Assembly (NCBI GenBank): GCA_019188255.1
Contig: JAETXT010000014.1
Location: 1,302,001-1,366,000, forward strand
Reading direction: 5' to 3'
From: Verticillium longisporum
Lineage: Eukaryota > Ascomycota > Sordariomycetes > Glomerellales > Plectosphaerellaceae
Length of the DNA: 64,000 bases
Below, piece after piece: positions 10,503 through 21,582 of this stretch. Positions within the stretch are counted from its first letter, which is position 1. Every line of letters begins with the position of its first letter. Position numbers and translations under genes: made by a program. The notes beneath the pieces were generated by a model. That model was not told the origin of the DNA. It ran no database searches and was given only the letters and a program-made list of their open reading frames with translations.

Positions 10503-11938
10503 ATGTCGTCTGTTGCAGGAACACCACCCCCGCAGGGTAAAAGACCCCTACAAGAGGGAAGAAAAATTCGGATCCTTTACACGCGATGAAAGAACAGACA
10601 ACGATGACCGGACATATACCAATGGGCAAGGAGACAGCACCTAACGGTACCCAACACCGCCAGCTACGCCACCCCAATCAGCCAAATCAACATTGAAGAA
10701 AAGAAGAGTTGAAGCCGCTGGCTCCCAAGCGCCACTTACTCCTGCCAACTCGCATGCCTCGTGCGAGACTCTGCAGCATTCAAGGCCCCCTTTAGTCCAG
10801 GAAACACAGTCAGCACCGACCGTCTTACAGCACGACACTAACAAAAGCTCTGATGAAAAGGCTCCTGGAAATTCATCGCCGTACCAAATTGACGCCAGTA
10901 TAGGAGACCTTCTCAAGTCTCCCACTATAGGAAAAGGATCATGAGATGTCGGAAAAGTGGGACATATTTATGTGTGTCCTGTCGTCAACTGCGGCCACCA
11001 CAAGCTTCTGTTCAAGATCGGGATAGCTAGCAACTCTGTCCAAGGGCGATTGAACGATATTTGCAAAGTGTGCGAAAGAGGAAAACTGGAGCCTCTCAAC
11101 GCCCACCAACGACCTATCCGGCAATATAAGCGGGCAGAGAGGCTGATCCATGCCGAGCTTCAAAACTTCAAGGCCGAATTTGAATGCAAATGCGGTTCCG
11201 ACCACAGGGAATACTTCGATATCGACAAGCACGTCGCACTCGAGGTGACGCATCGCTGGACTGTTCTCTGCGAAGCATACCCGTGGGACCGGAACCACAA
11301 GTTACAAAGCTACTGGGAGCACCGCTTGAACAGGCGGCCACAGTGCGACGAGACCGAGACCGTGCATGATCACGAGCAGCGGGCGAAACGCTGGAGAGAA
11401 TTCATCAATCCAGAGCCCTGGGATATAGTTGTCTACAATGTCGTATCGGTAGCGACGTCATTCATGCCATGGAGGTGGCATTGGGTGGCCCTGCTGCAGG
11501 GTCTTTATCTGTCCTATGTAACATTCCCGGACCCCGTTTCCGTTCTGTCCTTGGTTGCCTTGGACGTGTGGATGACCATGGAGAGAGATCTCAAGGGAAC
11601 CCCCTTTTTCTGGAAAACTACCAGGACCATTGACGAAAACTTGTTTCCAACTCCCAAAGCCACACGGACGTCAGCTGATGCTACAAGCAACGACAAGGTA
11701 AGTGCGAATCCATTACCTCTGGGGGCGAAGATGGGTTGTCGACCCTGGCAGCTGACTGATTACTGGCTAGGAGGAGGAGGAGCTCCAGCGTGATCCGGTG
11801 GAAGAGACTCAAGATCACGATACTGAGATGCGAGATGCAGAATCGTCAGACAAGTCAGAGATTCAGGTGACCACGCCGAGTCGCAAACCTTTTCAGCAAG
11901 CTTCTTGGAAAAGCGTGACAACGACGCTGCTGTCGTAG
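10503..11938 (+). CDS. T5orf172/GIY-YIG-superfamily protein with hydrophobic C-terminal half
   Basis: Exons are 10503..10536, 10664..10897, 10958..11697 and 11771..11938 (391 aa). The central block GHIYVCPV...LFKIGIASNSVQGRL, followed by RAERLIHAELQNF and a C-x-C/H-rich CKCGSDHREYFDI, matches the T5orf172 domain (PF10544, fission-yeast Mug113 type). This domain is a GIY-YIG nuclease relative of unknown cellular role in fungi. Residues ~210-280 are hydrophobic (IVVYNVVSVATSFMPWRW, then LSLVALDVW) and could be membrane-associated. The N-terminus is disordered and Ser/Pro-rich; the C-terminus is acidic. The 60-nt intron 10898..10957 (GTATAG...AAAAG) is my proposal: it removes an in-frame TGA at 10942-10944 and creates the sequence QIDAMGHIYV. 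If it is not an intron, the gene carries a premature stop. The first intron (127 nt) is supported by the frame match. Confidence 0.68.
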
Positions 11939-12700
11939 TGGCAACAGCAAGTCAGTCATGGCTTGAGCTGGTTCGAAGCTTTTGTTCGCATCTTTATTCC
12001 CTACAGTCTGGTTTTTTGGCGCTGTTGTCATGTCGACGTCTGATGAAGAGGGTTGTGTTTATGAAATTATGATCTTTGTGGCAACTTCTTTGATGGCATT
12101 TTCAAATCTACAACTCAGCTTCCTGTTCGTCGGTCTTTCTGTTTCGAGCCGGCTCTGATACAAAATCACCTGAATGTGGAGGCACTTATTGTTGAACGTG
12201 AGTGTTACCGGCGAATAGGACCAATTGCAATTGAAACCCCCAAAGTGTGTTGAGCAACCACACCGGATAGATATGAGCGCAAGTTTGTAGTCCCACGGAG
12301 TATTGGCCAGGCTCTGTTCTGCTGATACTCGTGGCCGCCTTGTAGAAACACTACATGTATGTGAGCGAGCGACGAGCTGTGCCAGTATACAGATGAAGTT
12401 GGGAGACGTTTCTGAGTTCAATGAAAGCGACAGTCATTCTGCGTCTATCCGAAAACATTGGTTCCTTCGCGGTGTCGCGAGAATCACTATCGCCAGAACT
12501 TAGGTGGTGGGCCAGGGCTTCCCGGGGCAATGAGGGAGGCACTCTAGCCACACACAGCCTCAAGCCACAGGAAGAGCCTCTCACATGACTGCTCATCGGC
12601 TGAGAGGCCATAAGTATGTGTGCCCAATCCCACCTCGTGGTAACTTGGGTTGGCAGGTTGCGCAAAAATCCAAAGAAAACATTCCCACAAGTGTCTTTGA
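11939..12700. other. Intergenic region
   Basis: These 762 bases separate two genes in the same direction. They are moderately AT-rich just after 11940 (probable 3' UTR). I see nothing else. Confidence 0.45.
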
Positions 12701-13674
12701 ATGACGGACGTTATTGCCATGATGGGAGTTGGTTTGCCTGTCACCAGGGTAGTGACAGGCAGCTTCGCTCGCCTGTACCGGGTGTATCGCAGGAACGGCG
12801 TGATCACGACACTTTTGTTCACTGTGCTCCCTGACACGTCGTCGACCCTCGACCGCATCGAGACAATCCTGTCGGGGACAGAATCAGAAATATCGGAGTA
12901 TCGGAAGTCGCTGAGCTCCAATATGAACATGGCTGCTGTGGCTGTAAGCCCCCCCGCCAGCTCATGCTTGAATGACGCAAACTGATTCCAACCACTGCAT
13001 TCCAGGGCGCCATTGTTGCGCAGGTAGCCATCACCGGGTTGTCCTTGGAGGCCAGAAGCCAAGCGCACTGGACTGCCTCAGCCTTCCTTACTGCGAGCAT
13101 CGCTTTCGGCGTCATCTCCGTCTACGTCAGTTTCATAGTCCAGCAGGAGCTCAACGGCCTCCTGGGATCGACCGGCGTCGCGGATTGGCTCTCTGTACCA
13201 CTCACTCAAGCCGAGCTGCAAGCGAAAGCCGACCAGCTATATCGAGACCCGGCCTTAGACGACACGGAGTTGTCGGTGCCACTTGAGCGAGAAGTCCAAC
13301 CCGAGAACGGCGCAGGCAGGCCAGGCCTGACCCGGGAGGCCTCAGCGCTGGCTGCCATCTTACTCTCGGCTCCGTCGGGCCTCCTCGTACTATCCTTGAA
13401 CGCATTTGTCATTGGCTTGGGTATCTATCTGGGCTGCACATATACCGACAATCTGATATCAGACCTGGGAAAAGGCGGTTCGCTGGGAGTACTTGTCTTT
13501 TACATTGTTGCGTCCGCGACGGCCACCTTCCTTTACACTTTTCCTCAGATTGTGAAGTCGTCCGAAAGATATGACGATCAAGTGATCACAAGCTTGAGGA
13601 GGCAGATTGAGCTTTTGGACAGCATCTTGAGAGATCGACAATCGAGTGATCAACAACGCAGGCAGGGCGTTTAG
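12701..13674 (+). CDS. Predicted fungal membrane protein, unknown function
   Basis: I do not recognise the family. Exons 12701..12943 and 13006..13674 are joined by a 62-nt intron with GTAAGC donor and CCAG acceptor, and encode 303 aa. Helices are visible as a hydrophobic AAVAGAIVAQVAITGLSL spanning the exon junction, then ASAFLTASIAFGVISVYVSF, AAILLSAPSGLLVLSLNAFV running into LGIYLGCTYT, and LGVLVFYIVASATATFLY. That gives about four membrane segments, with a soluble ~60-residue loop between the second and third. The C-terminus ends in an amphipathic helix (DDQVITSLRRQIELLDSIL). The splice is supported because it joins two hydrophobic half-helices in frame. It could be a member of the large set of small fungal integral membrane proteins of unknown role. 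Confidence 0.7.
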
Positions 13675-14211
13675 GGATTACTGAGATTCTGTGCTGTGGA
13701 TCTCCACATGCCCCATGCCCCTCATGCCTTGACTTGGGTAGTCGTGCGAGTTTGCGAGGGTGAGTTTTCAGGTACAGACTCAAGTCACTGTAAGTGAGCA
13801 TATGTGGTTAAGAATACGTGTAGTGGATTGCGTCGCGGGGCATCCTTTGGCCAGGTAACAACGATTTTGAGTGAGCAGACAGAGTGGTAGTTCAATGATA
13901 GTGTGTTGCTCCACTGGGAACCATGGCAGTAGCTTACCTGATGAAGTACACTTTCAGATCGCGTCAACCACCTTATCGTGCAGCAGTTGTGACACCGGCA
14001 AAACCCCGGCCCAGATGGGTCCCACGCTAAGGTAGGTCCTGCGGAAAACAAAGGCAACTGCGGGAACCCCTGCAGCGCAGCCTCGCATTCAATATTTATT
14101 CAATATTTTTTCACGACTCCATTGATCAAGCCTTCCCCATCGCGACCGATTTACGACAAAGCACGTCCAACTCACCCACGCGCCAAACACCCCCACCGAC
14201 TCACCTCCAAA
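13675..14211. other. Intergenic region upstream of RPB6
   Basis: These are 537 bases of promoter-type sequence. An AT-rich patch with ATATTTATTCAATATTTTTT lies at ~14090-14110, about 100 bp upstream of the RPB6 start, and is a plausible core promoter element. No gene is visible. Confidence 0.45.
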
Positions 14212-14853
14212 ATGTCTGACATGGGCGATGACCACGATATGGGGGCGCAGTACGTCTAGCCCCTCCAAGCCATCGCGTCTTTCTCGACAGGCAACATCAA
14301 ACTAACCCAGCGTGCAGCGAGGACGCCTTCGATGACGACGAGGCATTCGACTACGACGAGTTCCCCGAAGAAAACGAGAAGAAGGACGACGAAGAGGATG
14401 GCGAGGACAACATCATCAACGCCGGCGACCCCTCAGCGGCAGCCGCTGCCATCAAGAACAGCACCCTATCGCACAAGGACATGAAGATCCCCGACGACCA
14501 GCGGACCACGACGCCCTATATGACAAAGTACGAGAAGGCTCGCATTCTCGGCACGCGGGCGCTGCAGATCAGGTAGGCCACGAACCTCCAGGACGTATGC
14601 ACAACGGGAGCGTCTCGGACTGACCACAGGCCTTGACAGCATGAACGCGCCGGTGCTGGTTGACCTCGAGGGCGAGACGGATCCTCTGCAGATTGCGATC
14701 AAGGAGCTCCGCGAGAAGAAGATCCCTCTGATCGTGCGCCGGTACATGCCGGACGGATAGTGAGCTTTACCTCTAGTGTTCGCCAGACGCTAGTTTTGCT
14801 AACTACTTTTCCCCAGCTACGAGGATTGGACTTGCGAAGAGCTGCTCCAGTGA
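14212..14853 (+). CDS. RPO26: RNA polymerase I/II/III shared subunit RPB6 (ABC23)
   Basis: Rpb6/ABC23 is the small subunit common to all three nuclear RNA polymerases that clamps the largest subunit and helps assembly. Four exons, 14212..14249, 14318..14572, 14640..14759 and 14817..14853, encode 149 aa, against 155 in yeast. The N-terminal half is acidic ([20 protein letters not shown]), as in all Rpb6 proteins. The conserved C-terminal fold reads [52 protein letters not shown] and [10 protein letters not shown]. All three splice junctions interrupt codons and restore the family sequence exactly. The acidic N-terminus is a known casein kinase 2 target in yeast. No defect was seen. Confidence 0.96.
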
Positions 14854-16218
14854 GCAACAGGTTCGATACATGCATGTGGGATGGCAGGCAGGGGACCAGC
14901 TCGGGGGGTTAGCACGCGCCCAGTCTCCTACCGCAGGTGCATCAGACGTAGCTGGCTCGAGCTACCTTGCGGTCTGCTGAGGCGACTTCCCAGGGACGAC
15001 GGTGCCGTCATGTGAATTTAGCGCGGCGTTTCAGGATAAAAAGACTCGATTTCCAACAGCCGGTAGTGCCTGATGCGTCGCTGGAGCAGTCAGCTTCCTG
15101 GCTGTGGACTCTCAGCTCTGTCCAGGTTGCATCTTTGCGGGGTGCAGAGCCCAGGCAAACACACACAGCGCGAAACAGATCCAGGGGTTATCTATCATGT
15201 TCTCACGGCCAGAGTTAAGGGACAAGTATGAATATGGTCAGCATTTCATCGACAACGCCATCATACGTCCTAGGGCGCCTAGTGACAAACAGGACTCGAG
15301 CTTGTGCAGACTAGAGGACAGGCAATCATGCGTCGCTTGTCACAGCGGAGCTCTCACACTCCATGCTTTGTTTGACCATCAACAGTAGTCGACTGCAACT
15401 ACCCAAAACCATGGCATGCACGCAACTGTTATAATCAAACCTGTGAGAGAGTTTGACTAAATCTGACTGGTCGCGGATGGCATGCTATTTTGTTTAGTCA
15501 CCTCATACACTACGCAGTCTTGATCCAAGAGACGCAGACTGGTGATGTCTGGAATGATACCTGTTTAGAAATAGCCTGAATAGCAGAACCTGGGTTTCAG
15601 CTGTTGATAAAAATCAAACTTACTACATGGTTTCTGAGGCAGCGACACAGAGAACGCTCCTGCAGTCACAAAGTCTTTTCGCATGGAACAGCATTGCGAC
15701 ATTCATTTCGGCAGTTGTGTTTCTGCCACACAATATGTCCTAGGCTGGTTCGGGATGGGACAGTTGATCCTTGGCCTGCGCTCACCTGCTCCCCTCATCC
15801 GAAACGGACCTTGTGTGTGATTCCCAGCGCTCACTCCTTGGTTGGACCAGTAGTCGCAGAAGGCTATGAAGTAATTCTGATCAAGAGGACACTGTCGTTC
15901 CGTGCCCTCGGAACCGGGTTGCGGCAGAACAACACCAATTGCCGGCCTGGCCCGTCACAATGACGCTTCGGGCTCGCGAGTGCGGGGTGTTGGAGCTCCA
16001 TGGTGGGGTTGATTGAGCTCCCCCGATGATGCGCCCAGCAAACAGCCCTGGAGATATCTCGGTCTTGCTCCGGAGTCTAAGCCTCTCTCCTCCTACATCT
16101 CCCCTCCCACAATCATTCGAGTTGCTTCTTCAGTTCTTGATTCTGTTCCAGATCCTCTCGAGCAACCGAATCGCAAAGTACTGCCATCGTCACACGTCTC
16201 CTCTCAGCAACCGCAATC
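14854..16218. other. Intergenic region RPB6/S-formylglutathione hydrolase
   Basis: This is 1.4 kb without recognisable coding sequence. The ~15390-15600 part is AT-richer than average. The last 150 bases (from ~16070) are CT-rich leader-like sequence before the hydrolase start. Confidence 0.45.
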
Positions 16219-17205
16219 ATGGCATTCACCACCAAGGCGACCATCGCCTCCTTTGGCGGCCAGCTCCTCAAGCTCTCCCACGCCTCGAGCACCACAAAGA
16301 CCGACATGGCCTTGAACCTCTACCTGCCGCCCTCGTCCTCCAAGTCGCCCGTGCCCCTGCTCATCTACCTCTCCGGCCTGACCTGCACGCCCGACAACGC
16401 CACCGAGAAGTCCTTCATCCAGTCCACCGCCGCGGCGCGGGCATCGCCGTGCTCCTCCCCGACACGTCGCCCCGCGGCCTCGACATTGCCGGCGCCAACG
16501 ACGCCTACGACTTTGGCGAGGCGGCCTCGTTCTACATTGACGCCCAAAAGGCGCCCTACGCCGACAACTACAAGATGGAGACGTACCTCGTCCGCGAGCT
16601 GCCGGCCCTCCTCGAGAAGGACTTCGCCGACAGGATCGACTTCAAGAGGGTCTCCATCACGGGCCACTCCATGGGCGGCCACGGCGCCCTGACCCTGTAC
16701 CTCAAGCACCCGGGCCTGTACAAGAGCGTCAGCGCCTTTGCGCCCATTGCCAACCCGAGCAGGTGCCCCTGGGGCGAGAAGGCGTTCAAGGGCTACCTCG
16801 GCGACGACGTCGAGGAGTGGAAGAAGCACGATGCCACCGAGCTCGTCAAGGGCTGGAAGGGCCCACTGAACGCCCTCATTGATGTTGTCAGTAGTCCCTG
16901 CTCGCCCGTCTGGGTTTCGTTTCTTCCCTCAAGAGTTTGACGACAGTACACTGACCTTGCGCAGGGCACGGGCGACAACTTTTACAAGCAGGGCCAGCTC
17001 CTCCCGGAGAACTTCGAGGCCGCCGTCAAGGAGGCGGGTCTGTCCGGTCTGGAGCTGCGCTACCAAAAGGTGAGCTCCGCGCGTCAAATGTCCCCTCATG
17101 TGAATCTGCAGCTGACGGTCCCAGGACTACGACCACTCATACTTCTTCATGGCCTCTTTCCAGCACGATCACGTGAACCACGCCGCCAAGTTCCTCGGTG
17201 TGTAG
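16219..17205 (+). CDS. S-formylglutathione hydrolase (esterase D), one frameshift
   Basis: This alpha/beta hydrolase completes glutathione-dependent formaldehyde detoxification by cleaving S-formylglutathione to formate and glutathione in the cytosol. Exons are 16219..16886, 16965..17069 and 17125..17205. The start MAFTTKATIASFGGQLLKL is standard for the family. LLIYLSGLTCTPDNATEKS is the oxyanion-side motif, GHSMGGHGAL carries the nucleophilic serine, and GTGDNFYKQGQLLPENF and DHSYFFMASF carry the aspartate and histidine of the triad. The frame slips by one missing base around 16430-16441, between FIQSTAA and GIAVLLPDTSPRGLDIAG. With it restored the protein is 284 aa, the normal size. The catalytic residues lie after the slip, so the error matters for any automatic translation. 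Confidence 0.92.
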
Positions 17206-17616
17206 CCGTCAACGAGGGAGGAGCGAGTAGTAAGAGAAGCAGAGCAGCCAAAAAAGGATAAATTCTAGCGACACGCCAGAGAAGCCAACGCAGTGTCTTG
17301 GTATGGGATGCGCGCAATGCAATGTGCCCCAAGGTGATATCTCTTCATGCCTTCGCTCCGTCCCGTGCCATCCCTTTCCCTCCTCCCATCATGAAACTCG
17401 TGGAAATATGCCTCCCATGATCCGACCAGAAAACTCGCCAAGAGAGGAAAAAAAACGGGCCACCCCTGGTATGGGTGCTCTAGACGTTTAGGAAGCTGTC
17501 AGCCCGAGAGGGCGACGCATCCGCAATGACGACTCTGTGGATGACGACCCCCTCGTGTTGGCGGCTGACGACGCCCCGGACCGTGACCCGGTGGTGGATG
17601 AACCCCTGGACAGCGC
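17206..17616. other. Convergent intergenic region
   Basis: These 411 bases hold the 3' flanks of the hydrolase and AFI1. I see nothing further. Confidence 0.5.
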
Positions 17617-20251
17617 CTAGCTAATCCGCCTCTCCAGCTCCGGACTCAACCCCTCCTTCTCCAGTTTTGTGCGCATGTCGGCGTCCGTCTCGCGGCGGAT
17701 GCGCATATACGCCAGCTTCTCGAACCTGCTGAGGCCCTTCCACCAGTGCTGCCCGGCCTCGTGTTCGCCAATGCGCTCCAACAGGTCCGCCGTCCGTGTG
17801 CGCACTTCGCGGTCCTTGTGGAAGAGGCCCAGTGCGAGGTAGAACAAGCCAGCGTGTGACTCGGGCGCCACACTGAGGAAGAGGCAGATCTCGTCGTAAG
17901 AGAAGATGTACTTGGAAAAGGCAATGTAGATTTCTCTGCTCTGCGCCGGGTTGAGGCGCTGCGTTCGTAGACGATCGTGCATGTGGTGCAGGTCCAGACC
18001 CTTGAGCGGGCGGATTGTATATATTTGTGCGAGGTCCTGCGTTTCTGTGTCAGTCAAATCCAGCAGCATGGTATTCGGTGACCTTACCTGGATGAAGCTG
18101 TAGTAGCTCCGTGTGTTCCGCCATCCCTCGATCCTCGTCACGTTGCCTGCGAGTTCCTTCTGTCTCGAAGGCTCGTCTACCCACACGTAGCCGTGCCCAT
18201 TAACCCCCGTGGAGCCCATGTCTAAGTCATCGCCACCGATATATAGGGCACTAGCACCATATACGCCCTCCTCAAAGGCGGCTGCGATTCGTGTGAACTT
18301 GATTACCCAGTCGCGCCATTTTGCGCGGATGACCCGTTCGCCGCGCCGCGCGGCAATGCTCTTCAAAATGTCCTGCATAAACGCCTGATCACCCGTTAAA
18401 TCTGTCTCGGCAGAGATCCTCGATGTGCCGCCGACGAGCCCGGCGAAGGATGGATTCTGCTGTTGGAAGTATACCATGCCCTCCGTCACCGTCGCGGGCT
18501 CAATTTTGCTGCTGATCTTGACCTTACCCGTCGGCAAGTCGCACAGAACATCCCACCACTCGGGGTGCAGCTCAAATGTCGGATTTGTTACGCCGGCGAT
18601 GAAGCCAGGGACGTTCAACAGATCGTCAATCTTGGTCAAATCTGTATAAGGGAAAGCGTGTCGGGTGAAGCCCCGTAGCGTGCCGCCAGAAGCCAAGGCG
18701 CACGCTGCAAGCACAGCTTCGGCCACCTCTCCGGATGGCAAGTTGTGGCCGAGAAAGATGACTCGCTTCTGCGTCAACAAGGCATTGGCGAGAACGATGA
18801 TGGGGTGCGTATTCGGACCATTGGTGGTCAAGTGTGCGTGCAGTGGGAATAGCTGCACTGCTTTGCCATGTGATTCGGAAAACTTTTGGATGAGTTTGAT
18901 CAAGGAGAAGTCGCCGACGGTCTCCGGCATGACCGCGACAGGGATCTTGATCGGAATCGGGATTCCCTTATACATAACCTTGCTCTCAAATTCGTGTGTG
19001 TCTCTTGGTACCGAGTACTTGGCCTGCATCTGGCCCTGGCCCTCAATGTACGCTTTAGTGCCAGCTCTTGAGATACCCTGCTGTTTTGAGAGGCTGCGAT
19101 TCACGTCGAACGGCTGGTCGTCGAGCTCTTCGCCCCTGTCCTCAGCGAGGCGCATCTGGATCATCTGCTCAAACTTTTCCACAAACAGATCTTTGTTGTC
19201 GCTGGCCAGCAGAAGATGTCTTTCTAGCAAGCTGAGCTTGGGCATGAGAGACAGGTCCATCGCATTGACCGCGTCATACAGCATGGACAATGTCTCTGGG
19301 ACAGGCGATTTGAAGTATTCTTCCAGAGCCAACAGTAATAAAGGCTAAGAAGTTGGTTAGTAAAGCGGACTCAGTCTGGCCTGAGAGTACATGTCCAACC
19401 TTGTAAATGTGTAAGAATGGGTGTCGTGTGCAAATCGCCATGGCCTTGACAACAGCGCCTCGCTTGACAGTCTTGTCCTGTTTCGTGTTGACCAGGTTGA
19501 GCACGTGGATGAGTGGCGGACCCTCACCACCTTCTGGCTCGCTGTCGGTGGATTCGTCGTCGTCAAAATCGTCTAGGTCGTCATCCTCCTCTTCATCGTC
19601 TTCTTCGTCCCCTTCTCCGTCCTCGTCTTCTTCGTCGAGGATTCCTGCAGCCTCATTTTGTCTTCTCCTCCTCCTCTTACGCCTCCTTTCTTTCCTCTTG
19701 CGCTCCTCGTCTTCCTCCTCTTGGCTCGTATCCTTGTGCAGGAAGAATATGGTCCAGTCCTGGTTGCGCACATGGGCCTGGTCGGGTAACATGAGCTCGG
19801 CAAGCATGTGTTCGTCGCCTGTGATCGCCACAGGATATTGATGCTCCATCACTGGGCCCCGGTCAATGTCGAATGACGCCACCAGAATGTACTCGACGTG
19901 GTTCTCAGTCGACCCTCTTGGGTACTGCGAGCGCACCTTGCGCGGGGGGTGCGCACCGGGGTTGTAGCGGCGCGGCGCTGAATGGGTTGATTGCAGGGAG
20001 GACAGGCCAGCCGATGGAGCCTTGGACTTGGAGCCGGGGGCCGAAGAGCGGTCCGCCCCTGCGCTCGGCGGCTGCGGCGACCGCGAAGGACGCGAGTGAT
20101 TAGACATTTGCGAGGGAGAGCGCGAGGCGGGAAAGCTGGAGAGAGAGGTTCGACGACTGGGCCAGGGGCCATTGGGTCCATTGGGACCAGGAAATTGAGT
20201 ATTACTGGGTGCGCGGGTCAGGAAGGGGAGGGCCGCGCTTGTTGAGGCCAT
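17617..20251 (-). CDS. AFI1: Afi1, Arf3-interacting DENN/SPA-domain protein
   Basis: Afi1 binds the small GTPase Arf3 at the plasma membrane and takes part in polarised growth and vesicle docking. Exons run 20251..19400, 19344..18088 and 18036..17617 (842 aa). After a disordered Ser/Pro-rich N-terminus, the Afi1 docking domain begins with [20 protein letters not shown] and [20 protein letters not shown]. The SPA/DENN-like part follows ([40 protein letters not shown]). Between HKDTSQEEE and [10 protein letters not shown] lies a charge-segregated insert, an Arg/Lys run followed by ~45 mostly acidic residues. The 51-nt intron 18037..18087 has a perfect GTAAGG/CAG pair and a TTGACTGAC branch site, but its length is a multiple of three and it has no stop, so it could also be read through. 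The first intron has an atypical GTTGGA donor. Confidence 0.88.
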
Positions 20252-21582
20252 CGTATATCGCCGGCGGTTGTGTAAGTGGCCGGACTAGGCTGAGGTGGTG
20301 GTGCGCGAGGCGGCAGCGACAGCCATTCGGTTGAAAGCGTTGGCAGCTGTGATTGTTCGTTCGGGTAGAATGTCGATCTGTGACCATGCACAGGGACGTA
20401 CAATGGCAGCACGACAGGAATGGAGGGGAGAGCGACGAGCGAAGGCGGGCGCGGTGTCGCAAAGACGTGTTCGGTCGGCGTGTTCCCCCCTTAAAGGTCG
20501 GTCCCCGAAGTGAGAAGAGGGGATGTACCGGAGAGTCGGCGAGGAGCCACGCAGTGGATGTGGGTTCGGTTCCTAAATGATCAAGCGGCGGCCAGGATCT
20601 GAACGAGGGCCCCAAGAAGACGAGTGTCGAGCGCTGAATGGTGCTCCCACACGTGTCAATGCGGCGGATTTCTTGTTAGTGGGATGTACGAGGTGGGCAG
20701 GAAGCTCTTGAGGATCTGGGGCGAGACATGGTCCTCTTCGAAGGTGGGCGGGATGTCGAGTTGTCGGCAAAGTAGCAGCAGCACGCACCCTAGGGAGGCC
20801 CAAAAGCCCAAAATGCCGGAAACTCAGCGTCCTCAAGGGTCGGTCAGGGTCACCTCCTGAGTTGGGACAGGGGTTTCGACACGGAGAATGGTGGGTGCGG
20901 TGCGCCGTCGATGGAGTAAAATGGGATGGACGTCTGGTGCTTGTCGACTGGTCTCGCAAGCCCCCCTCCTTTTCCAATCCCCTCCCCTTTGAGCCCGTCG
21001 AGCCCCCATTTCTGGCCCCCTTTCCCAAGTCACGGCCAGGATTGGCTCGATTGGTTCCCATGGCCCCTGCTTGTCAAGGCTGAAAGCCGCTTAGCGCCTT
21101 GTGCGCGCTGGTAGGGTCCAGACATGAAACCAGTCCCACCGGCCAATCGAGGAGCCATGTGAGCGCCACAGCAAAGGGGACACCAGCCACGGCCCACTCC
21201 ACACATGCCGATGGGGAACGAGGCTGTCGTTGTCTGGGGAAAGCGCACCTTGTTTACTTTCCGCCAGCCACGATCCACAGCCATCAACATTCGCTGGTTC
21301 AAGACGTCAGACAGCATCATTCGTGACTTGCATCAACCCTCTCGAACGAACAGGCAAATCAACAAAAAAAAAGACTATACCGCTCCTGCTCTCGACGGCC
21401 TAGCTCCACATTGTGAAGCATTGGCTGTTTGTCAACAAGAATCTGCGGACTGATTTCCCCTCCTTGCGTCCTCTTCTTGTCGTCACCGGTCTTGGCAGGA
21501 AGGTCCGGATCGACGACCGACAACACAGCACTTGCTCCCTCCCAGAGGAAATCACACACACGCGCCCGCAAACTCCACAACC
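20252..21582. other. Divergent intergenic region AFI1/myosin light chain
   Basis: This 1.3 kb region lies between divergent genes and holds promoters for both. Pyrimidine-rich tracts near 20950-21020 and 21440-21580 fit a leader for the light-chain gene. No third gene is visible. Confidence 0.5.
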
